Assembly (NCBI GenBank): GCA_037157565.1
Contig: JAZHRO010000022.1
Span: 868,001 to 932,000 of the forward strand
Direction: 5' to 3'
DNA length: 64,000 nucleotides
Source of the DNA: Thalassia testudinum
Taxonomy: Eukaryota; Streptophyta; Magnoliopsida; Alismatales; Hydrocharitaceae
A program made the translations under genes and the position numbers. The notes beneath the pieces were generated by a model. That model was not told the DNA's origin, did not search any database, and worked only from the letters and a program-made list of their open reading frames with translations. Below, piece by piece: positions 35,301-41,478 of the stretch (its first letter is position 1; each line of letters starts with the position of its first letter).

Positions 35301-38300
35301 TTATTTATTTTATGTTTCTATTAGCTCTCTAATTAATTTACCCAATATCTTTCTCTGTATAAAGAGGTATAGGGTTTTCTTGTGGAATAAGATCGTTTGT
35401 TTTCTCCTACTTAGACTTTTTCAGATTGAGAAAACTCCAAACTCTCACATGAATGAAAAAGACCAAAACACCAATAACTCTAGTCCTGCTAAAGTGGCCT
35501 CCTATCCCCTTCCATTCCACCCCTAAACCCAAAACTAACAAAACCCAACAACCTTGATAATGGAAACAATATGGTAAAGGGGAGGCAAAAAGGAAAGCTA
35601 TTCTTGATATTGTGACCACCAACTTTGAAGTTCTTGATGGAGGAGTCAATAAGTGTGAGCTTCCTCTTGATGCGACATTCTTTGTTGGAGGGGTGATGGA
35701 AAGTGGTGGACTTGGCTTCTTGCTTCAAGCAGTTGATGTGGTCCTTTAGGTTGGAAATGGAGCCAATGTGAATGTCCTAAATCTCGTGGCACTTGATGGC
35801 ATTACATAGAACTTCATAGCCTACCCAAGAGATCCTCCTTTGTCTTCGCATCCCTTCACTAGCATTGGTGGGGGTAATAGGATTATGGAGGGAGATAGGG
35901 AGTTTGCTAAGGTAGGAGGTTGACGCATGGTTGGGGAGGATAGTTAGGGTCATGATGATGCATTTTAAGAAGTGATGCTTATGAGGATTTGTTTTTATGG
36001 GCATTACCTATGAGGGGTGGGATAAAGGGATTCAGAAGAAAAAATGCAAGGGTGAACACAGGTTGGGTTGGAACTCAACTCAAACCCAACCCAAATCCAA
36101 CCTATGGTTTGCAAGTTGAGATTTTCTCCAACCCAACCCAACTCGTTACACTACCGAACCCAACCCAATCAAGGTTCGAAACATCGATTTCGATGTTGTT
36201 TTGATAAATTTTCAAGTGCATATTTTTCCGACATGCCGAGGGCACGCTGTAGATATGTTTGTGTTTTGACGTCAAATTTCAACGATTTTAATGCCCCCAA
36301 AAATAGTTCATTTCAGAGGCATGCCAAGGACATGTCGAAGGTATGCCAACAAAAATGGCAGAAGTAGTCAAAATAATTAAAATTTTAAAAATAACTACTT
36401 AAATAGATAAATATTTCCATTTAAACCTTAAACCCCGCCTTATACTTATTTAAATGGATAACTATCTCTACAATTAATGACTATAAGAAGAAAAACGTTA
36501 ATGCTAATTCAAATTTAAGATTTTATTTCTAAGAATTAAACAAAGGTTTCCCCAATTCTAAATTGTGATTAGACCTATATGTTCGTAATAATAGTAAATA
36601 TAGACTATTGTGTAGACCTATTCTATAATTATGGATAGATGTGGAATGGAATCAAATCACAAGAGAAGAATGGATTAGCAGTTGTAGTTGTCTTACGTCA
36701 ACGAAAAATCCTTCTCTTAAAGAGAAGATAAAATTAGGATGGGGCATTTAGGTAGGTAAGAGTAGGGTGAAGAGCATGACACTTAGTTCATCCACCAGTC
36801 ATTAGAGTTGTCAGCATCAACTAAGCATGTGTCGAAGCTTTAGTAGAATCTCTTGAGGTAGGTACAACAACAAGGGGTTTACAACATAGCAGCAACAACA
36901 GTGAAGAATGAAAGCAACAATAGCAACTATCGAAATGCTGAGTGCATTTCACCAATGCAACCAAATCTCAAGAGAAGAATGAGAGTAACAACAACAGTGA
37001 TGGAAAAGAATAGTAGTAGTAGCGGTGGAGGGGAAGAACAGGAGAAGAGTAGTACTAGCAGTGGAAAAGGGGGTTTTTAAATATCAATATCGATATTGCA
37101 TTGATAAGTCAAAAAAGGATATATTGTTAATACCGGGGGGGATTTTGGTGAAATCATTCAAAATGACTTCAATGTTGTAACATGAAGAAATGCCTAGGCC
37201 TTAGAAGATCAAAATCATAATTTTGAGATGTAAAAGAAAAATTCCAATTTTCATTGGAAAAGTCTGAGGTGTACACACCGCACATGCCAATTTTCAATGG
37301 GCATGCATTACATATTAGACAGTACAGGCCAATTGTTTTCAGAATCTCTTGGAATTGTGATTGAGTTTGCTAGGAGAGTTCCAGTGTTGGAGCTCATAGA
37401 GGAAGATGGCGGTCTTGTTTGGCTGGAGGTGGTATGAAGTGCTGGTGGTGGCAGGGATGAAGAGGTGGATTGGGTGGTGGGTGGAGGCAACCCAGGTGAG
37501 AAAGAAGACATGGATAAGGGTGACCTCAAGAGAGGATGTGGAGAAGGGTGGATGAGATGGGCTGGACAAAGGGCTTTCGCCAGGTTCAAATGGTAGAAAT
37601 TATGAACCTTGACAGCTTCGCATGCAGAGGAACCGATATTTTACATTACCAAACTCAAGTGACCAAAATGGGACTTTCTGAAATGCAGCACCCAGGTTGA
37701 AATTGTTATCCAGATTCAGGGGCTTTTTTGTAGGTATTCTTGTCATTTTTTTTAGCTGCATGCAAAGCAAAGAACATTTTCTAGGATTAGGCACTTTTTT
37801 AATAAGCTAAAGATGCTTCAATGGAAATTCAAGATCATACTGGTTGTTGATCATTTATTTCAGTGTAATTATATTACGCTTTTTATTTCTAATGGCATAT
37901 AGGTATTTGAAGTATAATTTTGGTATTTATTGTTTTATGAGAGGAAACCCATGAAAGTGAATTGCAGATAGCAAGGGCTAAGCATCACTCGATAATCTGG
38001 GTTTAGCCATTTTGGATGGGCTAATCTTTCTCAATTACTCTGGGACATTGCGTGTGGAATTGAAACATGAATTGTCCACTATTTCGTATGCATGAAACTT
38101 AGCTTCCACTTAAATCATTTCAGTAAAAGTATACCTATTTTGATCCAACCTCTTTAATTCTGCCTCTAAACATCCTCCATTCTAGCCAGTTTCCTGTTTA
38201 AATATCAAAAACTTTGTTTAACACATGCATGTATTGGACCAGGTACTTGCAAACTCATTGAAGAAAGATATCCCTGCAATGTTGGATGCATTAACGAGGA

Positions 38301-38356
38301 TGGGCCTGCAAGTTATGGTTAACATGGACGAGCTAAATGAAGGACTAGTTGTTTAG
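11270..38356 (+). CDS. 3' half of a spliced host gene of unknown function, with transposon-filled introns
   Basis: Seen: four exons (11270-11358, 11730-11789, 30354-30455, 38243-38356) have AG before and GT after each internal border. They join in consistent phase and give about 116 open residues ending in TAG. The exons read SLWKIEELCSKSIKQ, GFLLEGKPENAAAI, SLPDHKKPDIEKEFQKL and LANSLKKDIPAMLDAL. The product is hydrophilic, Lys-rich and predicted by eye to be mostly helical, without a signal peptide or membrane segment in this part. Introns are 371, 18564 and 7787 bases. The first exon begins inside a codon, so more exons lie upstream, either beyond the window or not recognised. I do not recognise the family. 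A helical-repeat (PPR/TPR-like) C-terminus is possible but only a guess. Unlike everything else here the frame is intact, so the gene may be functional. Confidence 0.7.
11730..11789 (+). CDS. Host gene exon B (internal)
   Basis: 60 bases, 20 codons, phase 0 at both ends, acceptor cttgttttcag and donor gttcct. It reads GFLLEGKPENAAAIIHALDQ. The intron before it is only 371 bases, the one after it 18.6 kb. Confidence 0.7.
11790..13264. other. Start of intron 2: unassigned AT-rich DNA
   Basis: No gene or clear element. The last ~180 bases (13080-13264) are pyrimidine-rich (ctctct/ccct runs) on the + strand and abut the copia LTR. Confidence 0.5.
13265..13396 (-). repeat. 3' LTR of copia 2
   Basis: About 132 bases matching 17551-17683. 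The core ctttttatatagagagag carries a TATA-like stretch. On the minus strand it follows the purine tract GAGGGAG. Confidence 0.8.
13397..14591 (-). pseudogene. Copia 2 RT (C-terminal half) and RNase H remnant
   Basis: From 14591 downward: a Pro/Thr-rich linker (MPTKPPQPTEP) runs directly into KAWFERFSKVVQDYGF and the catalytic box YVDD (VVYVDDILLIGND). Next come LSQRKYVLDMLRDMG (14229-13987) and RNase H (13972-13433, with NLVTWRSKKQ, SSAESEYRVM, HCDNKAT and HTKHIKVDCHFIRE). The usual RT N-terminal motifs (WVFK, ARLVAKG, PV) are absent, so about half of RT was deleted at the linker. It could not copy RNA without a helper. Confidence 0.85.
14592..16062 (-). pseudogene. Copia 2 protease, pre-integrase and integrase remnant
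   Basis: The protease position (about 15850) reads TNSYASYITGDS where DSGAS(x)H(x)TGD is expected, so the catalytic Asp is lost. Pre-integrase HLRLGHPN (about 15440) is followed by CQLGKHHKSSF (15400-15340). The integrase core has VHVDVWGP, LVDNHTRMSW and FRSDNGLEF with SQQSGVAERK, so D, D and E positions are recognisable. The C-terminal part (14866-14650) has GCVSFVH and GYFRIQKGYRCYDP. At least three frameshifts separate these pieces. Confidence 0.85.
16044..16836 (-). pseudogene. Copia 2 gag remnant, zinc knuckle split by a frameshift
   Basis: The N-terminal part (16812-16513) has IKLDGSNFLLWS and KRTWKVLYEI. The middle (16535-16230) has SVVEDIHNLRKGTMSLSEYY and LLSGLSSEYKALKDQ, the UBN2-type gag. 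An Arg/Gly-rich stretch (GRGNSGGRGG) precedes the CCHC knuckle, whose first half (CEYC) lies in one frame and second half (DQCWVKHGYP) in another, with the shift near 16060. A possible Met start is near 16836. Confidence 0.8.
17011..17148 (-). repeat. 31-bp tandem repeat in the copia 2 leader
   Basis: Units at 17011-17040, 17041-17071, 17072-17102 and 17103-17133, with a partial unit to 17148. Each (+ strand) runs like agggcccc-gacg-cgttg-tggggtga-tgg. The last three full units are exactly 31 bases. It lies between the primer site and gag, in a leader much GC-richer than its surroundings. Confidence 0.8.
17149..17540 (-). other. GC-rich leader of copia 2
   Basis: Non-coding region between the 31-bp repeats and the primer site, with ggcggtct, gacggtgacc and ttcgaggcg phrases repeated loosely. 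I see no gene. Confidence 0.5.
17541..17550 (-). other. Primer-binding site of copia 2
   Basis: On the minus strand TGGTATTAGA directly follows the LTR end CTAACA. This is the initiator Met tRNA type with one difference from TGGTATCAGA. Confidence 0.8.
17551..17683 (-). repeat. 5' LTR of copia 2
   Basis: 133 bases. On the minus strand it begins TGTTGAG and ends CTAACA. The TATA-like centre is cctctttatatagag on the + strand (17591-17605). Confidence 0.85.
17684..17993. other. Intron 2 spacer between copia 2 and the TRIM-like element
   Basis: About 310 bases without gene or repeat that I can identify. Confidence 0.5.
17994..18299 (+). repeat. 5' LTR of TRIM-like element
   Basis: 306 bases, begins tgtaagag and ends ttcttcaca. 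Shared landmarks with the 3' copy include ggtttggtgtgtttgttt... variants and aattcttcatatccatcaag. Confidence 0.85.
18300..18314 (+). other. Primer-binding site of TRIM-like element
   Basis: aggtatcagagcggg lies directly after the LTR. It matches the initiator Met tRNA primer consensus (tggtatcagagc) except for the first base. Confidence 0.85.
18315..18960 (+). pseudogene. TRIM-like internal region, possible copia gag trace
   Basis: A 67-codon open frame (18578-18778) reads TIKLMGALNYRIF and IEKVPEVREG. This loosely resembles the start of a copia gag (xLxGxNYxxW...). The rest is non-coding. Mobilisation would need proteins from another copia element. Confidence 0.4.
18962..18971 (+). other. 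Polypurine tract of TRIM-like element
   Basis: gggaagagag directly before the 3' LTR start tgttag. Confidence 0.7.
18972..19290 (+). repeat. 3' LTR of TRIM-like element
   Basis: 319 bases, begins tgttagaattc and ends attattcaca. It differs from the 5' LTR by substitutions and small indels (it lacks a second gtgtgtgcatg block), so the insertion is old. Confidence 0.85.
19291..20115. other. Intron 2 sequence without recognised feature
   Basis: Non-coding. The phrases 'gtggctatccctaatgcttt' (from 19780) and 'gtggctacccctaattcttt' (from 19920) form an imperfect ~140-bp-spaced direct repeat. Otherwise nothing is seen. Confidence 0.45.
20116..20565. mobile_element. hAT-like MITE candidate rich in GAGCTCGA-type motifs
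   Basis: The left end TAGGGCT (20116-20122) and right end AGCCCTA (20559-20565) are inverted copies. The interior repeats gagctcga/aagcttgagctc many times on both strands (20170-20230, 20400-20540). Similar GAGCTCGAG-rich short elements are common in plant genomes. The inverted match is only about 7 bases plus scattered positions, and I see no 8-bp duplication, so the class is uncertain. Confidence 0.4.
20630..20825 (+). pseudogene. RTE-type LINE 3' end fragment
   Basis: Frame 20685-20795 reads CWKEAIKDDLNYFNL, EMAQNIFEWRQRIH and VADPT before a stop. It is followed by the stretch cccacttagtgtggga and the tail gattgttgtt. This C-terminus (RPKKTW...DL...W..RIHVADP) and TTG-type tail are characteristic of plant RTE retrotransposons. 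It is a short 5'-truncated copy. Confidence 0.75.
20826..21289. other. Intron 2 spacer
   Basis: No gene or repeat recognised. Confidence 0.4.
21290..22640 (+). mobile_element. L1-like LINE fragment, 5'-truncated, RT end to zf-RVT
   Basis: Coding remnants in order: PYLGLPLSSP and LLQRLERKLDGWMAKLLSK (21310-21440), a connection region RGGFLELW...EEGGLGIRRMQDMNIALLSKW (about 21575-21690, several frames), and PPKVGIFAWEI of a zf-RVT start (about 22230). A tail like rngvvl...nkicg follows before 22640. These are the RT thumb and C-terminal parts of plant L1 ORF2. The sequence differs from the other two LINEs (RLERKLDGW in place of GLIEKFSNW/GLIEWVAKRL), so it is another subfamily. Many frameshifts. 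Confidence 0.8.
22641..23289. other. A-rich junction between two LINEs
   Basis: 22670-22730 contains runs aaaaaaagaaaaagaaaatac and aaaaaaaaagaaaaatac, possibly decayed poly(A) tails. The rest is unassigned; the 5' end of the next LINE may start within it. Confidence 0.4.
23295..25191 (+). pseudogene. LINE ORF1 remnant
   Basis: Parts in order: CRARGHLARDC followed by CLLCDGCRHRRRTC (23400-23530), two zinc-knuckle-like blocks. A frame at 23732-24055 has PTWPLIKVCILGVPLGLRTLQ and a DUF4283-like continuation. The long open frame 24508-25191 (227 codons) has an Ala-rich stretch (VDAAAAAATCD) and a Lys/Arg-rich end (KRKIIYKKRSMQ, VKKKNRRGG). ORF1 binds element RNA and aids target-primed reverse transcription. 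The last 10 bases overlap the ORF2 start. Confidence 0.7.
25182..28599 (+). pseudogene. LINE ORF2 remnant: endonuclease, RT, zf-RVT
   Basis: The endonuclease starts at 25182 (VLSWNIRSFRDQ, FQETHLKA). RT parts: EGAPGPNGL (about 26490), IALPNVI, SLVQSAFIKGRSL (about 26760), MDVSECYDSV (about 26875), GVRQGCPLA (about 27050) and the catalytic box YADD at 27196-27207. Then YLGLLLRGKRL and LLSRGGRLVLLNSVL (27390-27540). The zf-RVT region 28111-28599 is open for 162 codons and includes WKLKVHLKIKIFMWLLWRR, CLFCREEGEGISHLFLRC and WLQRNGVIF. Unlike the LINE at 1-4122 the YADD is intact, but the frame is broken in at least six places. Confidence 0.9.
28828..29040 (+). pseudogene. RTE-type LINE internal fragment
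   Basis: A frame starting in a Lys run reads KKAVNKVKANAWEHTC, SELDSKEREKDILKLTK, then VYQGR and YFETYLNYTS after stops. This matches the region of plant RTE proteins just before RT (AKxKAYxxLYxxLDTKEGExDIYKLAK ... KERWxxYFxxLFN). No 5' or 3' end is seen; it is decayed. Confidence 0.65.
29041..30353. other. End of intron 2: unassigned AT-rich sequence
   Basis: No gene or clear element. It ends with a splice acceptor (atgttcttaacag) before exon C. Confidence 0.5.
30354..30455 (+). CDS. Host gene exon C (internal)
   Basis: 102 bases, 34 codons, phase 0 at both ends, acceptor aacag and donor gtatct. It reads SLPDHKKPDIEKEFQKL and ISGWPLKVVKRTKGDKK. The junction with exon B (HALDQ|SLPDHK) is smooth. 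Confidence 0.75.
30456..30862. other. Start of intron 3
   Basis: About 400 AT-rich bases before the copia insertion. A T-run near 30717 is the only notable feature. Confidence 0.45.
30863..31012 (+). repeat. 5' LTR of copia 3
   Basis: About 150 bases, begins gactgagatacactctag (decayed TGTTGAG) and ends tctca. It matches 35256-35409. TATA-like tatataaa at 30959-30966. Confidence 0.85.
31015..31026 (+). other. Primer-binding site of copia 3
   Basis: tggtatcagagc, a perfect match to the initiator Met tRNA consensus, two bases after the LTR. Confidence 0.9.
31178..31260 (+). repeat. ~30-bp tandem repeat in copia 3 leader
   Basis: Three units, the last two being aatggcgacacagcagggct... and aacggcgatgtagcagggcc..., of 30 and 29 bases; the first is shorter (24 bases). 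GC-rich, between the primer site and gag, as in copia 2. Confidence 0.65.
31386..31867. mobile_element. Unclassified MITE-like insert with CACTGT target duplication
   Basis: A ~482-bp insert in the copia 3 leader is flanked by CACTGT at 31380-31385 and 31868-31873. Ends: ttgaaatgccgat at the left; gtcagcatttaaat at the right, whose complement (atttaaatgctgac) resembles the left end. The interior repeats catgccgagggcacgctgt-like phrases and (tg)n at about 31631. A relative lies at 36176. No coding frame, so it would be non-autonomous. A 6-bp duplication does not point to one superfamily. Confidence 0.6.
32070..32950 (+). pseudogene. Copia 3 gag remnant
   Basis: Starts at ATG 32070 (MASSSSFEMSSETNQ), with KLDKTNYACWS then a stop, LMTAEGHDKMHLLLKP, SPKIGDGIMYYKTAKNMWDSL and a CCHC knuckle CTFCGRIGHVETSC (about 32828-32869). 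It is closely related to the gag at 9127-8166. It forms the particle and binds RNA in active relatives. Several stops and shifts. Confidence 0.85.
33060..34080 (+). pseudogene. Copia 3 protease and integrase remnant
   Basis: Protease box WLVDSSASRHLSGD (about 33070; DSS in place of DSG). Pre-integrase RLPNVLFVLDLP, VCLGHPSLDRLR and ACQMGKHYIST. The integrase core begins FDLLHLDV and continues YYLVIVDDYSRLSWVFLL, IRTDNALEFRTA and QQNGVAERKHKHLLDV, so the catalytic D, D and E positions can be seen. The last part FGCVTFVHI breaks off near 34100 where a deletion starts. Confidence 0.85.
34083..35248 (+). pseudogene. Copia 3 RT C-terminal half and RNase H remnant
   Basis: RT resumes at RAWFQKLPEVIEDMGL with the catalytic box YVDD (LLVYVDDLIITGDD), then MNDLGPLRYFLGIEV. 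RNase H follows with SKSSAKSEYRAMAQTT, MRFDNRAATYIANNP, HVEIDCHHTRD and ADIFTKPL, ending IDIYAPA and TAA at 35246-35248. The integrase C-terminus, linker and RT N-terminal half are absent. The same boundary (before AWF) is seen in copia 2. Confidence 0.9.
35247..35255 (+). other. Polypurine tract of copia 3
   Basis: aaaggggag between the pol stop and the 3' LTR. Confidence 0.75.
35256..35409 (+). repeat. 3' LTR of copia 3
   Basis: About 154 bases, begins tattgagatacactctag and ends tctccta. It differs from the 5' LTR by about 15 substitutions and small indels by eye. Confidence 0.85.
35410..36061. other. Intron 3 segment with unassigned minus-strand open frames
   Basis: On the minus strand open stretches read RRISWVGYEVLCNAIKCHEI, then SISNLKDHINCLKQEAKST and KECRIKRKLTLIDSSIKNF, in different frames. 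They look like a decayed protein with a helical character, but I do not recognise it. Confidence 0.3.
36062..36175 (+). repeat. Low-complexity AACCCAACCC-rich stretch
   Basis: Repeats of aacccaaccc and close variants, giving NPTQ-like repeats in translation. It is not the plant telomere unit (TTTAGGG). Confidence 0.6.
36176..36385 (+). repeat. Second copy of the unclassified insert family
   Basis: Begins ttcgaaacatcgatttcgatg and aligns over about 80 bases with 31386 onward, sharing catgccgagggcacgctgt almost exactly. A second block (ggcatgccaaggacatgtcg, then gtcaaaataattaaaat) aligns with 31495-31575. The right end is not clear. Confidence 0.6.
36386..38242. other. Rest of intron 3
   Basis: AT-rich, with a (gtagtagtagcggtgg)-like purine-rich stretch near 37010-37070. 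A Ser/Pro-rich minus-strand frame at 37308-37589 has no recognisable domain. The intron ends ggaccag before exon D. Confidence 0.45.
38243..38356 (+). CDS. Host gene last exon D with stop codon
   Basis: 38 codons including TAG at 38354-38356, reading VLANSLKKDIPAMLDAL and TRMGLQVMVNMDELN. The acceptor (gtattggaccag) has a weak pyrimidine tract, so the start could shift by a few codons. The reading frame continues that of exon C. Confidence 0.7.
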   Translation, partial: VLANSLKKDIPAMLDALTRMGLQVMVNMDELNEGLVV

Positions 38357-38700
38357 CAGAAGGAAGTTGCCAGCAATAATGGCACCATTGACTGGAATTT
38401 TTGTCTAGGACTGTTGATTTCTAAGGCTGGAGATAGAATGAGATTGTCCAGAGACTTACATGTTAGCCTGCTTGTCAAGTTTACCTCCAGTGAACTGCGG
38501 TGCTGCTCCGATTTTTATACAATGGCGAAAATACGAGGCAGCAATAAGAGGCAATGATGGTTAAAAAGGATGCTAGAAGGTGGAATCTCGTGAGATCCTG
38601 GGAAGGCAATTGCTGTCCTGCACACATATATTTCAAATGAATCTATTTTATTCTTCTGGATGAAAAAGGAGCCAACTTAATTAAGTAGACAGCAAATTAT
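38357..38700 (+). other. Probable 3' UTR of the host gene
   Basis: Non-coding sequence following the stop. aataag (about 38543) and an AT-rich stretch (tgaatctattttattc, about 38637) could help polyadenylation. Extent inferred from position only. Confidence 0.35.
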
Positions 38701-40077
38701 TTCTGCTCTTATTCTTCTGATTGATTTGGCCGCAGGTTATGGGTGACCTTATCCTGAACCAAACATGTGCTTCTGTAACCTGCGACCATTTAAGTTCTCG
38801 GTTGAGGAGTTGAAATCTTGAAATGAACAAAACAGGAGGGATTTGAACTTTTGCAGTCCTATTGAATCTTACTCTCTGCAGACAAAGAGAAAAAAATCCT
38901 GCATAAATGTGAGATGGTTTACAGTTTGTTTTCTTCACAGGCTCGTATTTATCTACACTTATTTGTATGGACGTGACGGGTCACAACAAATACCCCATTC
39001 ATGCTTGAACACTGTCTGGAAATTCTCTAGTTTTGAGCAAAGAATACGAGGAAGAACGCTTCAAATTTCTCATGACTCGTGATTAGCCAATTGCCATATG
39101 GTCTTTTCCAAACTCTCCTGTCTTTTAAAAATTGAAAATAAAAAGTAAGGACATGTGTTGCTATATTCTTCTGGTCTTGGTGGACAGGTGATGGAAGCAG
39201 ATGGAGCTACCTAACCACGATACCTGATGCCTTAGGGCTCCTATTCAAACACCAGTTTTCTGGAAAATCCTAGATTTCTTCTATTGTAATCGTAATCACT
39301 AATTACCCAAGTGGCACCCTAATATCTGTGTTGATTTTTCTACTCAATCATTTGGCTTAGCATTCTCGGTATGAAACGTGGCAGGAGCTGTGACGGTTTT
39401 ATCTTGTGTAAGGTTGGACAGGGATAACTGATGCTTCCCCTGATGAACGGTGTATGAGCCTGGGCATCAGTTTTCCTAAGGCTGTGTTTAGAGGTGGAGC
39501 TTGCAGGGATTTCTTTTTAATCCGGGGTGTTTGTTTGGATTTTTTTCCTATTACTTTAATATAAATTTCTATATAATCACTTATTGATCTTGCGTCTGTG
39601 AGTTATGATTGTGGTATTAATCGCTTGTGATAAAAAGGGTCTGTGGAATGGTAAAATCATCCCACTGGCGTCTAGAAGTTATGCGATTGGGTCTCATGTG
39701 TATCATATTTACCTTTACACAATACAAAAGAAAAAAAAATGAAAGGAAAAAAAAACAGTCACTTATGATCAAATCAGCATTAGTGATGGATAAGTTTAAG
39801 TAGCCATTATTTTATAGACTTTAGAGTCGCCTAGCCGTATTAAATAGCTAATTTTTTTAATGTAAAAGAGTAGGCACAATTTGGGCATGTAAATGTATTC
39901 AAAGATTGTACATGCTTTTCCTACATTCTTTATATTCATAGAAATGCCCTCAGAAAGTTACTCCTTTTAGATCAATGCCTCTCCATCTACCTCCGCTTGC
40001 TAAATATGTTGGTAACTCGTGGTTTTGGACCTAAAATAAAAGAAAAACCTTAGTCAATAAGTGCTAAGACTTCCGGG
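38701..40077. other. Intergenic AT-rich sequence
   Basis: No gene or repeat that I can support. Short poly(A) runs occur near 39727 and 39750. Confidence 0.45.
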
Positions 40078-40438
40078 GTTAATTTACTTAGAGGGTTAGG
40101 AAAGTGGTGTTAAGAAATGTGAAATTAATGTTAATCCGTAATTGTGTTTACTTATAGAGTGATGTTAACATCTATTTGTGTTTATTTGAATTGGTGTTAA
40201 GTTGTGTTATCCCTTGTGACGTTTACTTGATAGTGGTGGTAAGTATATAAAACATGAGGGATGTCAGAAATATGAGTAGTATATAATTTTAACACAGGTT
40301 TAGCTAACACCAATTGAAACTAGTGTTAGATAAATCCGTGTTAAAATGGGTAAACTCGGGTTAGCCAATTAGGGTTTAAGTAGTCAAGTAAATGGAGGTT
40401 AACCCCTCTTTTGAGGGATTAACCTCTTAAGTAAACTA
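40078..40438. mobile_element. MITE-like element with ~25-bp terminal inverted repeats
   Basis: The left end reads ggttaatttacttagagggt. The complement of the right end reads ctagtttacttaagaggtt. These agree at about 20 of 25 positions. Inside, gtgttaa repeats in the left half face taacac repeats in the right half, suggesting a long hairpin. 361 bases, no coding frame. Superfamily and duplication not determined. Confidence 0.6.
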
Positions 40439-40750
40439 GACCTCAAAGTTTTGAGCAAGACTCCTGCAATGGGTACATGGAGAGCCCAACGATAGGGTTA
40501 GGTTTATGAAGGGAAGGGAAATGGCTGTGGAGAGGTGGGTTTGGGTTTCCATCAAGGTTAAAATTAGGTTAAGGAAAGGATAGGGTTAGGTTCAAGGAAC
40601 GATAAGGACCTGCAACTGGTGATGGAGAGGAGGAAACGATAAGGTAGGGGAGTGGGGAGATCAACAAGGCAAGGGAGTGGCTGAGGAGCGCAATAACAAA
40701 GATTGCTGGGAAGAATGGCAATCAGGGTCAAACAATTGGGGGTTATAATA
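40439..40750. other. Intergenic purine-rich stretch
   Basis: ggttaggtt/aaggaaagg-type repeats and gaggag runs; no gene. Confidence 0.45.
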
Positions 40751-40758
40751 GGTCAAAG
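40751..40758. repeat. Left target-site duplication GGTCAAAG
   Basis: The identical 8 bases occur at 41471-41478, exactly at the two ends of the element 40759-41470. Confidence 0.85.
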
Positions 40759-41470
40759 CAATGTTTTAAAAATCCGAATCAGTCATCGAATCAGTCAAGT
40801 GCTAATTTGATTTTTTAGTGGTTCAGTCATTGATTTATACTAGTTAAATTGGTGATGATTGGACCGTAAAACCTTTAAATTAGTTTCTATTGATGACGCT
40901 CATCCTAGGCAGGGGGGTTGGGGGATAAATAGCCTGCAAATCTATATCCCTAGGTTAGTTGGGACTCAAATTAAAGACCTGTCATTCTCACTTAAGTAGC
41001 ATGAGACAACTCACCAGCTAAATTACCCGATAGACCCAGATTAGTTTGTATTGATTTAACCAAGTCTAACCGATCTAAATAAGTGTTTAATAAAAAATCA
41101 TTGAAGGTATGTAATAAAAAAAATTATTTTACAACTCTAATTGTATTAAAATTAACATATTTTTATTAATACTAAAGAAAAAATAAATATATAATTAAAA
41201 TTGAGAGCCTAACTTTAAAGAATATATAGATTTTTAAATCTTTATTTCAAAATTCTAAAGTCATATGTACTTTTCCTTTTTTCTTTAATTTTTGAACTCT
41301 TAAAAAAATAGTCAAATCGGATGAACCATTTAACCAAATCGATCAATCCAATTTGATTTTTACCAATTTACATCGATTTCAACTTTTATCACTAAAACTG
41401 ATAAGTTCAACTGGTAATATATTGATTTCTAATTAAATCTGTTGATTTAATTAGATCTTTTAAAACATTG
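40759..41470. mobile_element. hAT-type non-autonomous element (MITE)
   Basis: 712 bases bounded by CAATGTTTTAAAA at the left and its exact complement TTTTAAAACATTG at the right, within a perfect 8-bp duplication GGTCAAAG. An 8-bp duplication with short terminal inverted repeats is the mark of the hAT superfamily. There is no transposase frame. Interior phrases such as aatcggatgaacca and accaaatcgatcaatcc echo the left part in inverted form. The block near 40900-41040 looks different in composition and may be a later insert. Confidence 0.8.
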
Positions 41471-41478
41471 GGTCAAAG

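Larger units (their letters stand above)
30863..35409 (+). mobile_element. Ty1/copia LTR retrotransposon 3, in host intron 3, sense to the gene
   Basis: 5' LTR, initiator-Met primer site, GC-rich leader (with a foreign ~480-bp insert), gag, CCHC knuckle, protease, pre-integrase, integrase, truncated RT, RNase H, purine tract and 3' LTR are all in order. Related to the element at 4770-9850. The LTRs are ~150 bases. No clear target duplication (left aatat, right cttag). Stops in every domain and loss of integrase C-terminus plus the RT N-terminal half make it defective. Confidence 0.9.

Noticed and set aside
30731..35435. Identical tcagattgagaaaac upstream and downstream of copia 3
   Set aside because: The upstream copy lies ~115 bases away from the LTR, so it is not a target duplication. 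A 15-base match can arise by chance in AT-rich sequence.
36062..36175. Interstitial telomere repeat
   Set aside because: The unit is AACCCAACCC, not the plant TTTAGGG/CCCTAAA unit.
37308..37589. Ser/Pro/Thr-rich minus-strand frame
   Set aside because: Composition follows from a purine-rich plus strand; no domain or splice support.
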